64,000 nucleotides of DNA, from the NCBI GenBank assembly GCA_018613035.1, contig JAGGRA010000019.1:1-64000 (forward strand), read 5' to 3'. Below the pieces are notes generated by a model. The model did no database searches and was not told the origin of the DNA. It saw only the letters and a list, made by a program, of their open reading frames with translations. Numbering within the stretch: the stretch's first letter is position 1; each line of letters begins with the position of its first letter. The position numbers and the translations under genes were made by a program. This stretch comes from Pseudomonas sp. ISL-84 (GTDB lineage: Bacteria; Bacillota; Bacilli; Bacillales; Cytobacillaceae). Below are positions 25,871-33,858 of this stretch, one piece after another.

Positions 25871-26815
25871 ATGGACTTTCAAGCTTTTCTCATCACTCTG
25901 CGGGAAGCACTTGAAGCAACGTTAATTGTAGGTTTGATTCTTTCCTATTTGACAAGGCTGAATGCTGATAAATACAAGAAATGGGTATATGTCGGCGTCC
26001 TGCTTGCATTGGTAACGAGTTTTCTCGTAGCATTGCTGTTCCAGGTTATTTTCACCGGCTTTGCCAGCTTTGGATCAGAGGTTTACCTAAAGGTCGGAAT
26101 CATGTTTGCATCAGTCTTCCTTCTGACCCATATGGTTGTCTGGATGGCTAAACAATCCAAAGATATTAACGGCGACATGCAAAAGAAAATAAATGCTGCT
26201 TTAACTGCGGGAAGCATAGGCGCTATGATCCTTCACTCCTATCTGATTGTAGTTCGTGAAGGTGTGGAGACTGTATTCTTCTTTGCTGCGATCAGCGGTG
26301 GGGATGTGACAAAAGTATTTCAAAGCTTTGGAGCATTAAGCGGTTTGCTTCTTGCTTTAATGATTGGCTATTTGTTCTTCTCAGGTACAATGAAAATATC
26401 ATTAAAAGCTTTCTTCCGTGTAACGGGCGTACTCATCATGTTCATTGCTGCAGGCCTTCTTGTACAAGGTATCGGAGTTTTGCAGGATTTAGGAAAGATG
26501 GGTTCCCTGTATACGAATGCGGAAGGTAAGCCACAGGAACTGTATAATATTGTTCAAGTCATGCCTGAGCACTACCAGGATGAATTGCATTACAAACGGG
26601 ATACAGGAAACGAAACATTAATCAGCGGTCAGGTTGGCCTATTCATGGCAGCGATGTTCGGCTACAGCCATAATCCATCTCTTGAGCAGGTCGCAGGCTA
26701 CTGGCTGTACTTTGGATTTGTAGCCCTTTGGATGTGGCTCATTCATAAAGGAATTTGGGAAAGAGTCCTGGCAAGAATAAAGAATAGCTTCAGTATTTCT
26801 GGCAAAACAGCTTAG
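25871..26815 (+). CDS. FTR1-family iron permease
   Basis: A 314-residue polytopic membrane protein with about seven helices, homologous to yeast Ftr1 and bacterial EfeU. Two REXXE iron-relay motifs are present: LREALEATL with Arg11-Glu15, and VVREGVETVFF near residue 129. The open frame begins 105 bases earlier inside the previous gene, but GAGGGGGA before ATG 25871 and the canonical MDFQAFLITLREALE start favour the shorter form. EfeO and EfeB partners are absent nearby; instead a membrane-anchored protein and, farther off, a lipoprotein share Fur control. It transports Fe(III) or oxidised Fe(II) into the cell. Confidence 0.95.
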   Translation: MDFQAFLITLREALEATLIVGLILSYLTRLNADKYKKWVYVGVLLALVTSFLVALLFQVIFTGFASFGSEVYLKVGIMFASVFLLTHMVVWMAKQSKDINGDMQKKINAALTAGSIGAMILHSYLIVVREGVETVFFFAAISGGDVTKVFQSFGALSGLLLALMIGYLFFSGTMKISLKAFFRVTGVLIMFIAAGLLVQGIGVLQDLGKMGSLYTNAEGKPQELYNIVQVMPEHYQDELHYKRDTGNETLISGQVGLFMAAMFGYSHNPSLEQVAGYWLYFGFVALWMWLIHKGIWERVLARIKNSFSISGKTA

Positions 26816-26862
26816 GTTGAAAAAGTAAGATTTTAAGTTCAAAATATATTTTAGAATCCCTC

Positions 26863-26892
26863 AAAAAGGCTCGCGGCAGGCGGGTCTTTTTT
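26863..26892 (+). terminator. Terminator of the FTR1 unit
   Basis: AAAAGGCTCGC pairs over 11 bp with GGCGGGTCTTTT (two or more G-U pairs) around a short loop, ending in a T6 run. Confidence 0.82.
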
Positions 26893-26933
26893 CAGCTTAT
26901 TTTTTCATTTAGCAGATGATAAGGATGTTTGAA

Positions 26934-28406
26934 ATGAAAAGATTTTATCTTGTATGGGTTATGATTTTCTATCTTGGCACTCTATACGGCTATCGGTTCT
27001 GCCATGCTGTTTCTTTTGCTGCGGGCTGGGATCAGGTGGATTTTTCCCTTGCTATTAGTGAATATGATCTTATAAAAATGCAGCCCCATTTTCCTGGATA
27101 TCCCTTTTTTATCCTTGGTGGAATGCTGTTTTTTACTTTTATAAAAAATCCGCCAGAGGCACTTTCCATTTTGAATATGACTATGATGCTGTTAACCACG
27201 ATTCCGTTATTTTTTCTCGCAAGACACTACTTAAGTGTGAATAAAGCTGCCCTTACGGTCATGATTCTGCAATCTGTCAGCTATATTGCTGTTATGACAG
27301 GCCAGCCTATGTCGGAAGGAGCAGCCTTGGCGATCATTCCATGGTATTTATGGAGTCTGAGCGCAGCTATGAAAAAAGATAAAGTGGCAATAGGATTTAT
27401 ACCGGCTATTTTACTTGGACTTCTTCTTGGGGTAAGGCTATCTTATGTAGTGTTTGCTGCAGGCCTTATCTTTCAGTGGCTTGCCCTTTTTAAAAAACAA
27501 GGAAGAAAAGCAGTACCTAAGATATTAGTGTATTGCTTTATCGCTCTTATGGCCCAGCTTGTGTGGGTTTCAGCACTGGCGTTTAGTACTGGCGGATTTG
27601 CTTATCTTTTTCAGCTCGCTTTCGGCTTTACAGAAGGACATTTTTCAGACTGGGGAGGAACTGCCGCTGTACAAGCTGATCCCTTTTGGGAAACGCTATT
27701 CCTATTAATAGGCAGGAATTTGCTTTGGGTGGGTTTAGGCTCCGGAAACGTAATCGTCTTTATAATCAGTATGGTTCTTGCAGTTATCGCTGTTTTTAAG
27801 TTTAAAAATGCACGGGATTTAAAAAGGAATCCTCAATTAATACTTATGGTTTTATTGGGAGCTTTCTATTTTCTTTGGGCATTATTTGCTCAAAATATTG
27901 ACAAACCAAGACATATACTTCCGCTTTTGATGCTGCTTGTTTTTTTTATTGCTGTTATTTCTCTTAGAAATTCTGGGAAATTAGTCAACGTTTTGATTGG
28001 ATTGTTTATACTTGCCCAAACACTCACAGGGCTCTATTATGTAAGGAAGCAGGCTGAAGAGATACCAGCAATGTATCAGCTTGCAAGTTACCTGGAACAG
28101 AAGGAAGAAAAGTTTATTGTCTATACGTGGGAGGAAACAAGAGTATTTCAATACCTTGAGATGCCATTTTCACATAAACGAATTTATACATATCCTTTAT
28201 TTTTACAGGATATTAAAAATAGAGAAGGTGCCAGCATATATGTGACCGGCAAAGCAGTTGATGGGTTCAAACAACAGGGAGCAAAAGTGGAAGAGGAATT
28301 TGTAAAAGTCAGCGAGTTTCATTCAGAACCGATATTTGATCCAGTATATCATCATATCGTGTTATATAAGTGGAATAAGGACCCGGGAGGTGAATTGGAT
28401 GAATGA
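26934..28406 (+). CDS. GT-C-type membrane glycosyltransferase
   Basis: About 490 residues with ten or more membrane helices and a soluble C-terminal tail (about 385-490). The first outside loop has [15 protein letters not shown] and [13 protein letters not shown], the acidic-loop layout of GT39/ArnT-like enzymes that use polyprenyl-phosphate sugars. Start choice is uncertain: ATG at 26916, 26925 and 26934 are in frame; AAGG at 26921-26924 fits ATG 26934 best. It overlaps uvrC by 8 bp. With the GT2, epimerase and flippase-like genes upstream it could finish an envelope glycan. Acceptor unknown. Confidence 0.75.
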   Translation: MKRFYLVWVMIFYLGTLYGYRFCHAVSFAAGWDQVDFSLAISEYDLIKMQPHFPGYPFFILGGMLFFTFIKNPPEALSILNMTMMLLTTIPLFFLARHYLSVNKAALTVMILQSVSYIAVMTGQPMSEGAALAIIPWYLWSLSAAMKKDKVAIGFIPAILLGLLLGVRLSYVVFAAGLIFQWLALFKKQGRKAVPKILVYCFIALMAQLVWVSALAFSTGGFAYLFQLAFGFTEGHFSDWGGTAAVQADPFWETLFLLIGRNLLWVGLGSGNVIVFIISMVLAVIAVFKFKNARDLKRNPQLILMVLLGAFYFLWALFAQNIDKPRHILPLLMLLVFFIAVISLRNSGKLVNVLIGLFILAQTLTGLYYVRKQAEEIPAMYQLASYLEQKEEKFIVYTWEETRVFQYLEMPFSHKRIYTYPLFLQDIKNREGASIYVTGKAVDGFKQQGAKVEEEFVKVSEFHSEPIFDPVYHHIVLYKWNKDPGGELDE

Positions 28407-30186
28407 TAATATTAGAAATAAATTGATGCTGCTTCCAGCACAGCCAGGCTGTTATTTAATGAAGGACAGGCAGGGTACTATCATTTATGTAGGAAAGGCG
28501 AAAATCCTGAAAAATCGCGTCAGATCCTATTTTACCGGTTCCCATGATGGAAAAACATTAAGGCTTGTCAATGAAATCGAGGATTTTGAATACATTGTCA
28601 CTTCCTCAGATATGGAAGCATTGATTCTTGAGATGAACTTGATCAAGAAGTATGACCCAAAATACAATGTGATGTTAAAGGATGATAAGAGCTATCCTTT
28701 TATTAAGCTGACAGCTGAACGGCATCCGCGCCTGATTACAACCCGAAAGGTTAAAAAGGATAAGGGAAAGTATTTCGGACCTTATCCAAATGTGCAGGCT
28801 GCCAATGAAACGAAAAAGCTTCTGGACAGAATTTATCCGCTGCGCAAATGCTCAACCCTTCCTGATCGGGTATGCCTATACTACCATTTGGGCCAATGCC
28901 TTGCTCCTTGTGTGAAAGATGTAAGCGAAGAAGAATATAAACGCATGACAGATGAAATTGCAAGGTTCTTAAATGGGGGATACAAAGATATTAAGAAGGA
29001 TTTAATGGAGAAAATGGCAGCAGCCGCAGAGGAACTTGATTTTGAGAGAGCTAAAGAGCTCCGGGATAAAATTGCCCATATCGATGCAACCATGGAAAAG
29101 CAAAAAATGACGATGACAGATTTTACAGATCGTGATGTATTCGGCTATGCGGTTGATAAAGGCTGGATGTGCGTGCAGGTTTTCTTCATTAGGCAGGGCA
29201 AACTCATTGAGAGGGATGTATCCATGTTCCCGATTCATAATGAACCTGAGGAAGAAATTTTAACATTCCTTGGCCAATTTTATTCAAAAGCCAACCATTT
29301 TAAACCGCGCGAAATATTGGCTCCCGACTCTGTTGATACTGAAATGGCAGAACAGCTTCTTGGTGTGAAAGTGTTAAAGCCACAGCGCGGCCAAAAGAAG
29401 GATCTCGTTAAGCTCGCCTATAAAAATGCGAAGATCGCTCTGCAGGAGAAGTTCTCTTTAATTGAACGGGATGAGGAACGTACGATAAAGGCAGTAGAAA
29501 ATCTTGGGCAGCAGCTTGGCATCTACACTCCCCACCGAATTGAAGCATTTGATAATTCAAATATACAGGGAACAGACCCTGTTTCTGCCATGATTGTCTT
29601 TATTGATGGAAAGCCGGAGAAAAGGGAATACCGGAAATTTAAAATTAAATCTGTCAAAGGCCCTGATGACTATGAATCCATGAGGGAAGTGGTTCGCCGC
29701 AGATATACCAGGGTATTGAAAGAAGAGCTCCCTCTTCCTGATTTGATATTGATTGATGGAGGCAAAGGCCATGTGGAAGCTGTAAGAGATGTGCTTGAAA
29801 ATGAGCTGGGTCTTGATATCCCTATTTCCGGGCTGGTTAAGGATGAAAAGCACAGGACATCCCAGCTCCTTTATGGCAGTCCGCTTGAGATTATTCCGCT
29901 TTCCAGAAACAGCCAGGAATTTTATTTGCTGCAGAGAATTCAGGACGAGGTTCACCGCTTTGCAATCACTTTTCACCGTCAGCTCCGTGGAAAAAGTGCT
30001 TTTCAGTCAATCCTTGACGAGATTCCGGGCATTGGCGAGAAGCGGAAAAAGCAATTGTTAAAGGCTTTTGGCTCCGTTAAGAAAATGAAAGAGGCATCCC
30101 TTGAAGACTTCAGGGAAATAGGCATACCTGCAAATGTAGCAGAAGAACTAAAGCAGCGCCTTGAGGAAAAGAACGGAAAAGCGTAA
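28399..30186 (+). CDS. uvrC: UvrABC excinuclease subunit C
   Basis: A 595-residue UvrC that makes both incisions in nucleotide excision repair. The GIY-YIG nuclease (about 14-95) contains [23 protein letters not shown] motif (about 198-235) binds UvrB, the RNase-H-like second nuclease includes [20 protein letters not shown] and [10 protein letters not shown], and the tail has tandem helix-hairpin-helix motifs with [18 protein letters not shown]. The frame continues upstream, but GGGAGGTG fixes ATG 28399, overlapping the preceding glycosyltransferase gene by 8 bp. Expression may therefore depend on that gene's transcript. Confidence 0.98.
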   Translation: MNDNIRNKLMLLPAQPGCYLMKDRQGTIIYVGKAKILKNRVRSYFTGSHDGKTLRLVNEIEDFEYIVTSSDMEALILEMNLIKKYDPKYNVMLKDDKSYPFIKLTAERHPRLITTRKVKKDKGKYFGPYPNVQAANETKKLLDRIYPLRKCSTLPDRVCLYYHLGQCLAPCVKDVSEEEYKRMTDEIARFLNGGYKDIKKDLMEKMAAAAEELDFERAKELRDKIAHIDATMEKQKMTMTDFTDRDVFGYAVDKGWMCVQVFFIRQGKLIERDVSMFPIHNEPEEEILTFLGQFYSKANHFKPREILAPDSVDTEMAEQLLGVKVLKPQRGQKKDLVKLAYKNAKIALQEKFSLIERDEERTIKAVENLGQQLGIYTPHRIEAFDNSNIQGTDPVSAMIVFIDGKPEKREYRKFKIKSVKGPDDYESMREVVRRRYTRVLKEELPLPDLILIDGGKGHVEAVRDVLENELGLDIPISGLVKDEKHRTSQLLYGSPLEIIPLSRNSQEFYLLQRIQDEVHRFAITFHRQLRGKSAFQSILDEIPGIGEKRKKQLLKAFGSVKKMKEASLEDFREIGIPANVAEELKQRLEEKNGKA

Positions 30187-30207
30187 CCATAAGCGATTAA
30201 ATGGAGA

Positions 30208-30236
30208 TAGACAGCCATTTTTTGATATGTTATAAT
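30208..30236 (+). promoter_or_regulatory. Promoter of the lysC riboswitch leader
   Basis: TAGACA (30208-30213), 17-bp spacer, TATAAT (30231-30236) with an extended TG at 30228-30229. Transcription would start near 30243. Confidence 0.83.
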
Positions 30237-30326
30237 AATTGAAACTTTATATCAATATCACTTTATAGCGATAAAGTATGTGTTCGAAAAGAAAGCTTTT
30301 CTAAATTTTTCGAACAGCATCGTTAA

Positions 30327-30503
30327 GTGAAGGTAGAGGTGCGAACTTCATCAGTAAGAGCTTGGAGAAGAATGAGCTTCCGTGAAAAGCTTTGAAAGGG
30401 AATGTTTGCCGAAGTGAAGAAAATCTCATCAATTTCTTTGCTGGTTCTGCATTAAATAAATGCAGAATTGTCAGGGCTATGCCGTCCTGGAGAGCTATCT
30501 CAC
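30327..30503 (+). promoter_or_regulatory. Lysine riboswitch (L box) of lysC
   Basis: The aptamer contains AGGTAGAGGTGCG, AAGGGAATGTTTGCCGAAGTG and the pair TGCTGGTTCTGCAT/ATGCAGAATTGTCA, all typical of the lysine element. P1 pairs GTGAAGGTAG (30327-30336) with CTATCTCAC (30495-30503). Lysine binding should favour the downstream terminator and shut off lysC. Confidence 0.93.
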
Positions 30504-30535
30504 TGTGTTTGCTTCTTTTTTACATTTGGCTGCAC

Positions 30536-30567
30536 AGCAATGGGATAGTATATCTCATTGCTTTTTT
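30536..30567 (+). terminator. Expression-platform terminator of the lysine riboswitch
   Basis: AGCAATGGGATA and TATCTCATTGCT form a 12-bp stem around GTA, followed by T6. It lies between the aptamer and lysC. Confidence 0.9.
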
Positions 30568-30665
30568 TAATGTCCAAAAAACGGAAGTAAACTGGTAAAG
30601 GGTAATTTACATAGGGACGGCAAACAATACAATACAACAAGATTGTTTAGAAAGAAGGGGAAGTT

Positions 30666-31895
30666 GTGGGAATCATTGTGCAAAAATTCGGAGGCACCTC
30701 GGTTGGTACCGTTGACCGAATTCAAAATGTGGCCAATCGGGTGATTGAGGAAAAGAAAAGAGGAAATGATGTCGTCGTGGTGGTTTCAGCCATGGGGAAA
30801 ACGACAGATCAGCTAGTCGGTATGGCAAAGGAGATCTCTCCTGCTCCAAATAAACGGGAAATGGACATGCTGCTAACAACCGGTGAACAGGTGACCATTT
30901 CTTTGCTTTCCATGGCTTTAGGTGCGAAAGGGCACCCTGCCGTCTCATTTACAGGCTGGCAGGCCGGGATTAAGACTGAACCAGTCCACGGGAATGCAAG
31001 GATATTGGACATTGATACAAATAAAATCCAAAAGGAACTGCAGCAAGGCAATATTGTCATTGTTGCCGGATTCCAGGGGATGACAGAGGATGGTTCAATC
31101 ACTACATTGGGCCGCGGAGGATCGGATACTACCGCTGTTGCATTAGCGGCTGCACTAAAAGCTGATAAATGTGATATTTACACCGATGTAACCGGGGTAT
31201 TTACAACCGATCCGCGGTATATAAAAAATGCAAGAAAGCTTTATTCCGTTTCCTATGATGAAATGCTTGAGCTTGCGAATTTAGGGGCAGGCGTTCTCCA
31301 TCCAAGAGCAGTAGAATTTGCCAAAAACTATGGACTTCCGCTTGAAGTGCGTTCAAGTATTGAAAAGGAATCCGGAACAATTATTGAGGAGGAAGTAAAA
31401 ATGGAACAAAACTTGGTCGTGCGCGGTGTGGCATTTGAAGATGATATTACAAGGGTGACAATACTCGGCCTTCCTAATTCACTTACTGGCTTATCAACCA
31501 TATTCTCAGCACTTGCTAAAAATCACATTAATGTGGACATCATTATTCAAAGCATGACAGAGGCCAAAACCACCAACCTGTCATTCTCGATCAAAAATGA
31601 AGATCTGACTGATACTGTAAAGGTATTGGAAAAGAATAGGGCTAGTTTAAATTACGAACGCATTGAATGGGAGTCAGGACTGGCGAAAGTCTCGATTGTA
31701 GGATCAGGTATGATTTCCAATCCAGGGGTGGCAGCAGAAATGTTTGAAGTGCTTTCAGATAATGAAATACAGGTGAAAATGGTCAGCACATCGGAAATAA
31801 AGGTTTCTGCTGTGGTGAAAAACGAAAAAATGCTTGAAGCAGTTGATGCGTTGCATGAAGCCTTCCAGCTGTCAGGTTCTGCGGTAAAAGCCTAA
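30666..31895 (+). CDS. lysC: Aspartate kinase II (lysine-sensitive), alpha subunit
   Basis: A 409-residue aspartokinase that phosphorylates aspartate at the head of the lysine, threonine and methionine pathway. The kinase domain (about 1-240) opens with GIIVQKFGGTSVGTVDRI and includes TTLGRGGSDTTAVALAAAL; two ACT domains follow. The start is GTG behind AAGAAGGGGAAG. An internal start at 31401 probably yields a separate beta subunit, as in B. subtilis aspartokinase II. Riboswitch control and the ACT domains point to lysine feedback. Confidence 0.97.
   Translation: MGIIVQKFGGTSVGTVDRIQNVANRVIEEKKRGNDVVVVVSAMGKTTDQLVGMAKEISPAPNKREMDMLLTTGEQVTISLLSMALGAKGHPAVSFTGWQAGIKTEPVHGNARILDIDTNKIQKELQQGNIVIVAGFQGMTEDGSITTLGRGGSDTTAVALAAALKADKCDIYTDVTGVFTTDPRYIKNARKLYSVSYDEMLELANLGAGVLHPRAVEFAKNYGLPLEVRSSIEKESGTIIEEEVKMEQNLVVRGVAFEDDITRVTILGLPNSLTGLSTIFSALAKNHINVDIIIQSMTEAKTTNLSFSIKNEDLTDTVKVLEKNRASLNYERIEWESGLAKVSIVGSGMISNPGVAAEMFEVLSDNEIQVKMVSTSEIKVSAVVKNEKMLEAVDALHEAFQLSGSAVKA
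31401..31895 (+). CDS. lysC: Internal in-frame start: aspartokinase II beta subunit
   Basis: ATG at 31401 sits behind GAGGAGG (31386-31392) inside lysC and opens a 164-residue product beginning MEQNLVVRGVAFEDDITRVT, consisting of the two ACT domains. B. subtilis lysC makes exactly such a beta subunit from an internal start. The conserved ribosome site supports the same here. Confidence 0.85.
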   Translation: MEQNLVVRGVAFEDDITRVTILGLPNSLTGLSTIFSALAKNHINVDIIIQSMTEAKTTNLSFSIKNEDLTDTVKVLEKNRASLNYERIEWESGLAKVSIVGSGMISNPGVAAEMFEVLSDNEIQVKMVSTSEIKVSAVVKNEKMLEAVDALHEAFQLSGSAVKA

Positions 31896-31952
31896 TTTTA
31901 GACACGAGGTAAATAAATTTGCTGTGTTATAGGATCATTGTTGATTTGGCTG

Positions 31953-32153
31953 TGGATTGAAGCGGAATGTGCGAGATCCTCGAAAATGCTTCGCATTTCC
32001 TTCTTAGGTGTAAAATTGGGAAGTTCATTCAAAAGTCCTGCGGGAAAAGCGAGTCAAAGGGAGACCCCACAGGTGCAGGTGCCGAGAAGCCCCGGGACTG
32101 CCCCGGTTGGCTGAGCACCTGAAGCAAAACCAACAAGCTAATTTAACAGAGCC
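31953..32153 (+). repeat. Family B intergenic repeat, copy 1
   Basis: It starts TGGATTGAAGCGGAATGTGC, contains TCCTGCGGGAAAAGCGAG and AAAGGGAGACCCCACAGG, and ends CAAGCTAATTTAACAGAGCC. It occupies most of the gap between lysC and yslB. Long related copies are at 36489-36690 and 58192-58329. Confidence 0.8.
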
Positions 32154-32164
32154 AAAAACATAAA

Positions 32165-32203
32165 CAAAAAGCTTTCAAAAGGAAATTTTTTGAAAGCTTT
32201 TTG
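32165..32203. terminator. Bidirectional terminator between lysC and yslB
   Basis: AAAAAGCTTTCAAAA pairs with TTTTGAAAGCTTTTT; T-runs appear on both strands, so it serves both converging genes. Confidence 0.85.
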
Positions 32204-32220
32204 CCCAAACTTAAATGAAA

Positions 32221-32673
32221 TCACACGGAAGCATCTTTTTTATCCCATTTTACTGTGATTTGGATTTTTCCGGTTTTTTTGCGTGGATGTTCAAAGGCTT
32301 CGCAAATGACATCCTTCTGAAATTCTATTTGCTGGGCTATAAACCCAGCTTCAAGCTGAAAGGTGCAGTCATCATTCTTTTTGCATCGGTCGGTGATCAG
32401 GGGGCTGGATAATTCCATTTCAACTTCGTGCTTTGTTTCGTTTTTTATGGAAAGGTTTCCCCAGCCGGCGCTATGGAAAAACTCGGCAAGATGTTCGGCT
32501 GAACCAAGAGGATATTTGCGTGCAAGCCTTTTGCCGGCCCAATATAAAATTTCCGGTGCTTCATTGCCTAATAGGTCACGAAGCAGCACTTCCCGGATTA
32601 GTTCATATCCAAATACCGGGACTGACTGTATATGATCTTCGTTAGTGGATTTCGCAGATGCTAATTCGCTCAA
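32221..32673 (-). CDS. yslB: DUF2507 protein YslB
   Basis: A 150-residue cytosolic protein with the YslB/DUF2507 pattern: VPVFGYELIREVLLRDLLG, then APEILYWAGKRLARKYPLGS and EHLAEFFHSAGWGNLSI. The fold is related to V4R-type small-molecule binding proteins, but no function is established. It starts with TTG behind GAGGGGAG. It lies divergently upstream of sdhC and converges on lysC, as in B. subtilis. Confidence 0.92.
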   Translation of the reverse strand: MSELASAKSTNEDHIQSVPVFGYELIREVLLRDLLGNEAPEILYWAGKRLARKYPLGSAEHLAEFFHSAGWGNLSIKNETKHEVEMELSSPLITDRCKKNDDCTFQLEAGFIAQQIEFQKDVICEAFEHPRKKTGKIQITVKWDKKDASV

Positions 32674-32894
32674 TAGTCTCCCCTCTTTCTATTATTCTAT
32701 TATATACAATATGCAGAGGGTTTTAATATCCATTCAAGAAAAAATAGCACGATTTGCACAGAAAATATTACTATTTTAGTATATGCGAGGCTTAGAGTTT
32801 CAGCCAAGCTGAAAGCATGTTGGTGACTGGTTTTAAAGCTATTAATATTTTTTAAAAATTTTTTTAATATGGAACATTTTATGTATCCGTTTTC

Positions 32895-32923
32895 TTGACG
32901 CTCTATTATCTTGGGAGTAAAAT
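32895..32923 (+). promoter_or_regulatory. Sigma-A promoter of sdhCAB
   Basis: TTGACG (32895-32900), 17-bp spacer, TAAAAT (32918-32923), giving a leader of about 95 nt. The rest of the yslB-sdhC gap (32690-32890) is AT-rich and holds nothing else I can assign. Confidence 0.75.
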
Positions 32924-32964
32924 GGACATGTCACATAATTGTAAGAAAATGAATAACATTTTCG

Positions 32965-33001
32965 AGATGATGTCCTGAGCGGGGGCTCAGCATCATTTTT
33001 T
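32965..33001 (+). terminator. Terminator-like hairpin in the sdhC leader
   Basis: ATGATG (32967-32972) pairs with CATCAT (32991-32996) and CTGAGC (32975-32980) with GCTCAG (32985-32990), with a two-base bulge and a G-rich loop, followed by T6. It ends 22 bases before sdhC, downstream of the promoter. Confidence 0.78.
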
Positions 33002-33023
33002 ACAAATCAGGGGGGGAAAGTTT

Positions 33024-33632
33024 ATGGCAGGTAATCGAGAGTTTTTTAATCGCAGATTGCATTCATTACTTGGGGTTATACCAGTTGGGCTGTTTTTGGT
33101 TCAGCACCTTGTAGTGAACCATTTTGCAACAGGGGGAGAGGAATCTTTTAATAATGCTGCGCATTTTATGGAAAGTCTTCCATTCAGGATTTTCCTTGAA
33201 ACGTTTGTTATTTATTTACCTTTGTTGTTCCATGCAATTTATGGTCTTTATATTGCTTTTACTGCGAAAAATAATACGAGCAGATTTGGATTCTTCCGCA
33301 ACTGGATGTTTATGCTCCAGCGTGTAACGGGTGTTATTACTTTGGTGTTTGTTGCATGGCATGTTTGGGAAACTCGTGTGCAGGCCGCTTTTGGAGCAGA
33401 TGTTAACTTTCAAATGATGGAGAACATCTTATCAAATCCATTTATGTTCTGGTTCTATATTATTGGCGTTATTTCTGCGATTTTCCACTTCGCTAATGGC
33501 CTTTGGTCATTCCTTGTAAGCTGGGGAATTACAGTATCACCTCGTTCTCAGGTTATTTCAACTTATGTAACAATCGGTATTTTTATCGCACTTTCTATTG
33601 TGGGCGTACGTGCGCTTACAGCATTCATTTAA
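33024..33632 (+). CDS. sdhC: Succinate dehydrogenase cytochrome b558 subunit
   Basis: A 202-residue, five-helix membrane anchor of complex II of the Bacillus type, carrying two hemes. Heme-ligand candidates are His in HSLLGVIPVGLFLVQHLVVN, HAIYGLYIAF, FVAWHVWETR and AIFHFANGLWSFLVSWG. It passes electrons from the SdhAB head to menaquinone. A run of G (AGGGGGGGAAAG) precedes ATG. It is separated from sdhA by 226 bp containing a family A repeat, unusual within one operon. Confidence 0.96.
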   Translation: MAGNREFFNRRLHSLLGVIPVGLFLVQHLVVNHFATGGEESFNNAAHFMESLPFRIFLETFVIYLPLLFHAIYGLYIAFTAKNNTSRFGFFRNWMFMLQRVTGVITLVFVAWHVWETRVQAAFGADVNFQMMENILSNPFMFWFYIIGVISAIFHFANGLWSFLVSWGITVSPRSQVISTYVTIGIFIALSIVGVRALTAFI

Positions 33633-33703
33633 TAGACATTAAAACACTATCAGACTATGTTCGGATATTAAAAATAAGAAATATAAGCTTTGAAGCTAGG
33701 CAG

Positions 33704-33830
33704 CTGTCTAGCTCCACAAGGCAAGCTTCGCTAGCATAAATTGCCCTCGGCTAAAAGCGGCAGCTTTTAGGATAGAAGCCATCGGCTTAAGGGAATTATC
33801 GCCGATAAGCGGGCGCCTTGCGCTTTTCTT
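33704..33830 (+). repeat. Family A repeat between sdhC and sdhA
   Basis: It begins CTGTCTAGCTCCACAAGGC and ends GCGCCTTGCGCTTTTCTT. Outer arms CAAGGC and GCCTTG pair, with inner complementary blocks such as TAAAAGC and GCTTTTA, so the RNA would fold into a long imperfect hairpin inside the sdh transcript. Confidence 0.75.
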
Positions 33831-33858
33831 AGTATTAGGATTAAGGGAGTGAGTCACG

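Noticed and set aside
19564-26815. A siderophore ABC transporter in the iron block
   Set aside because: No ATPase or ABC permease gene is present; the only transporter is FTR1-type.
30392-30598. 68-codon open frame before lysC
   Set aside because: It lies across the lysine riboswitch aptamer and terminator, which fully explain the sequence.
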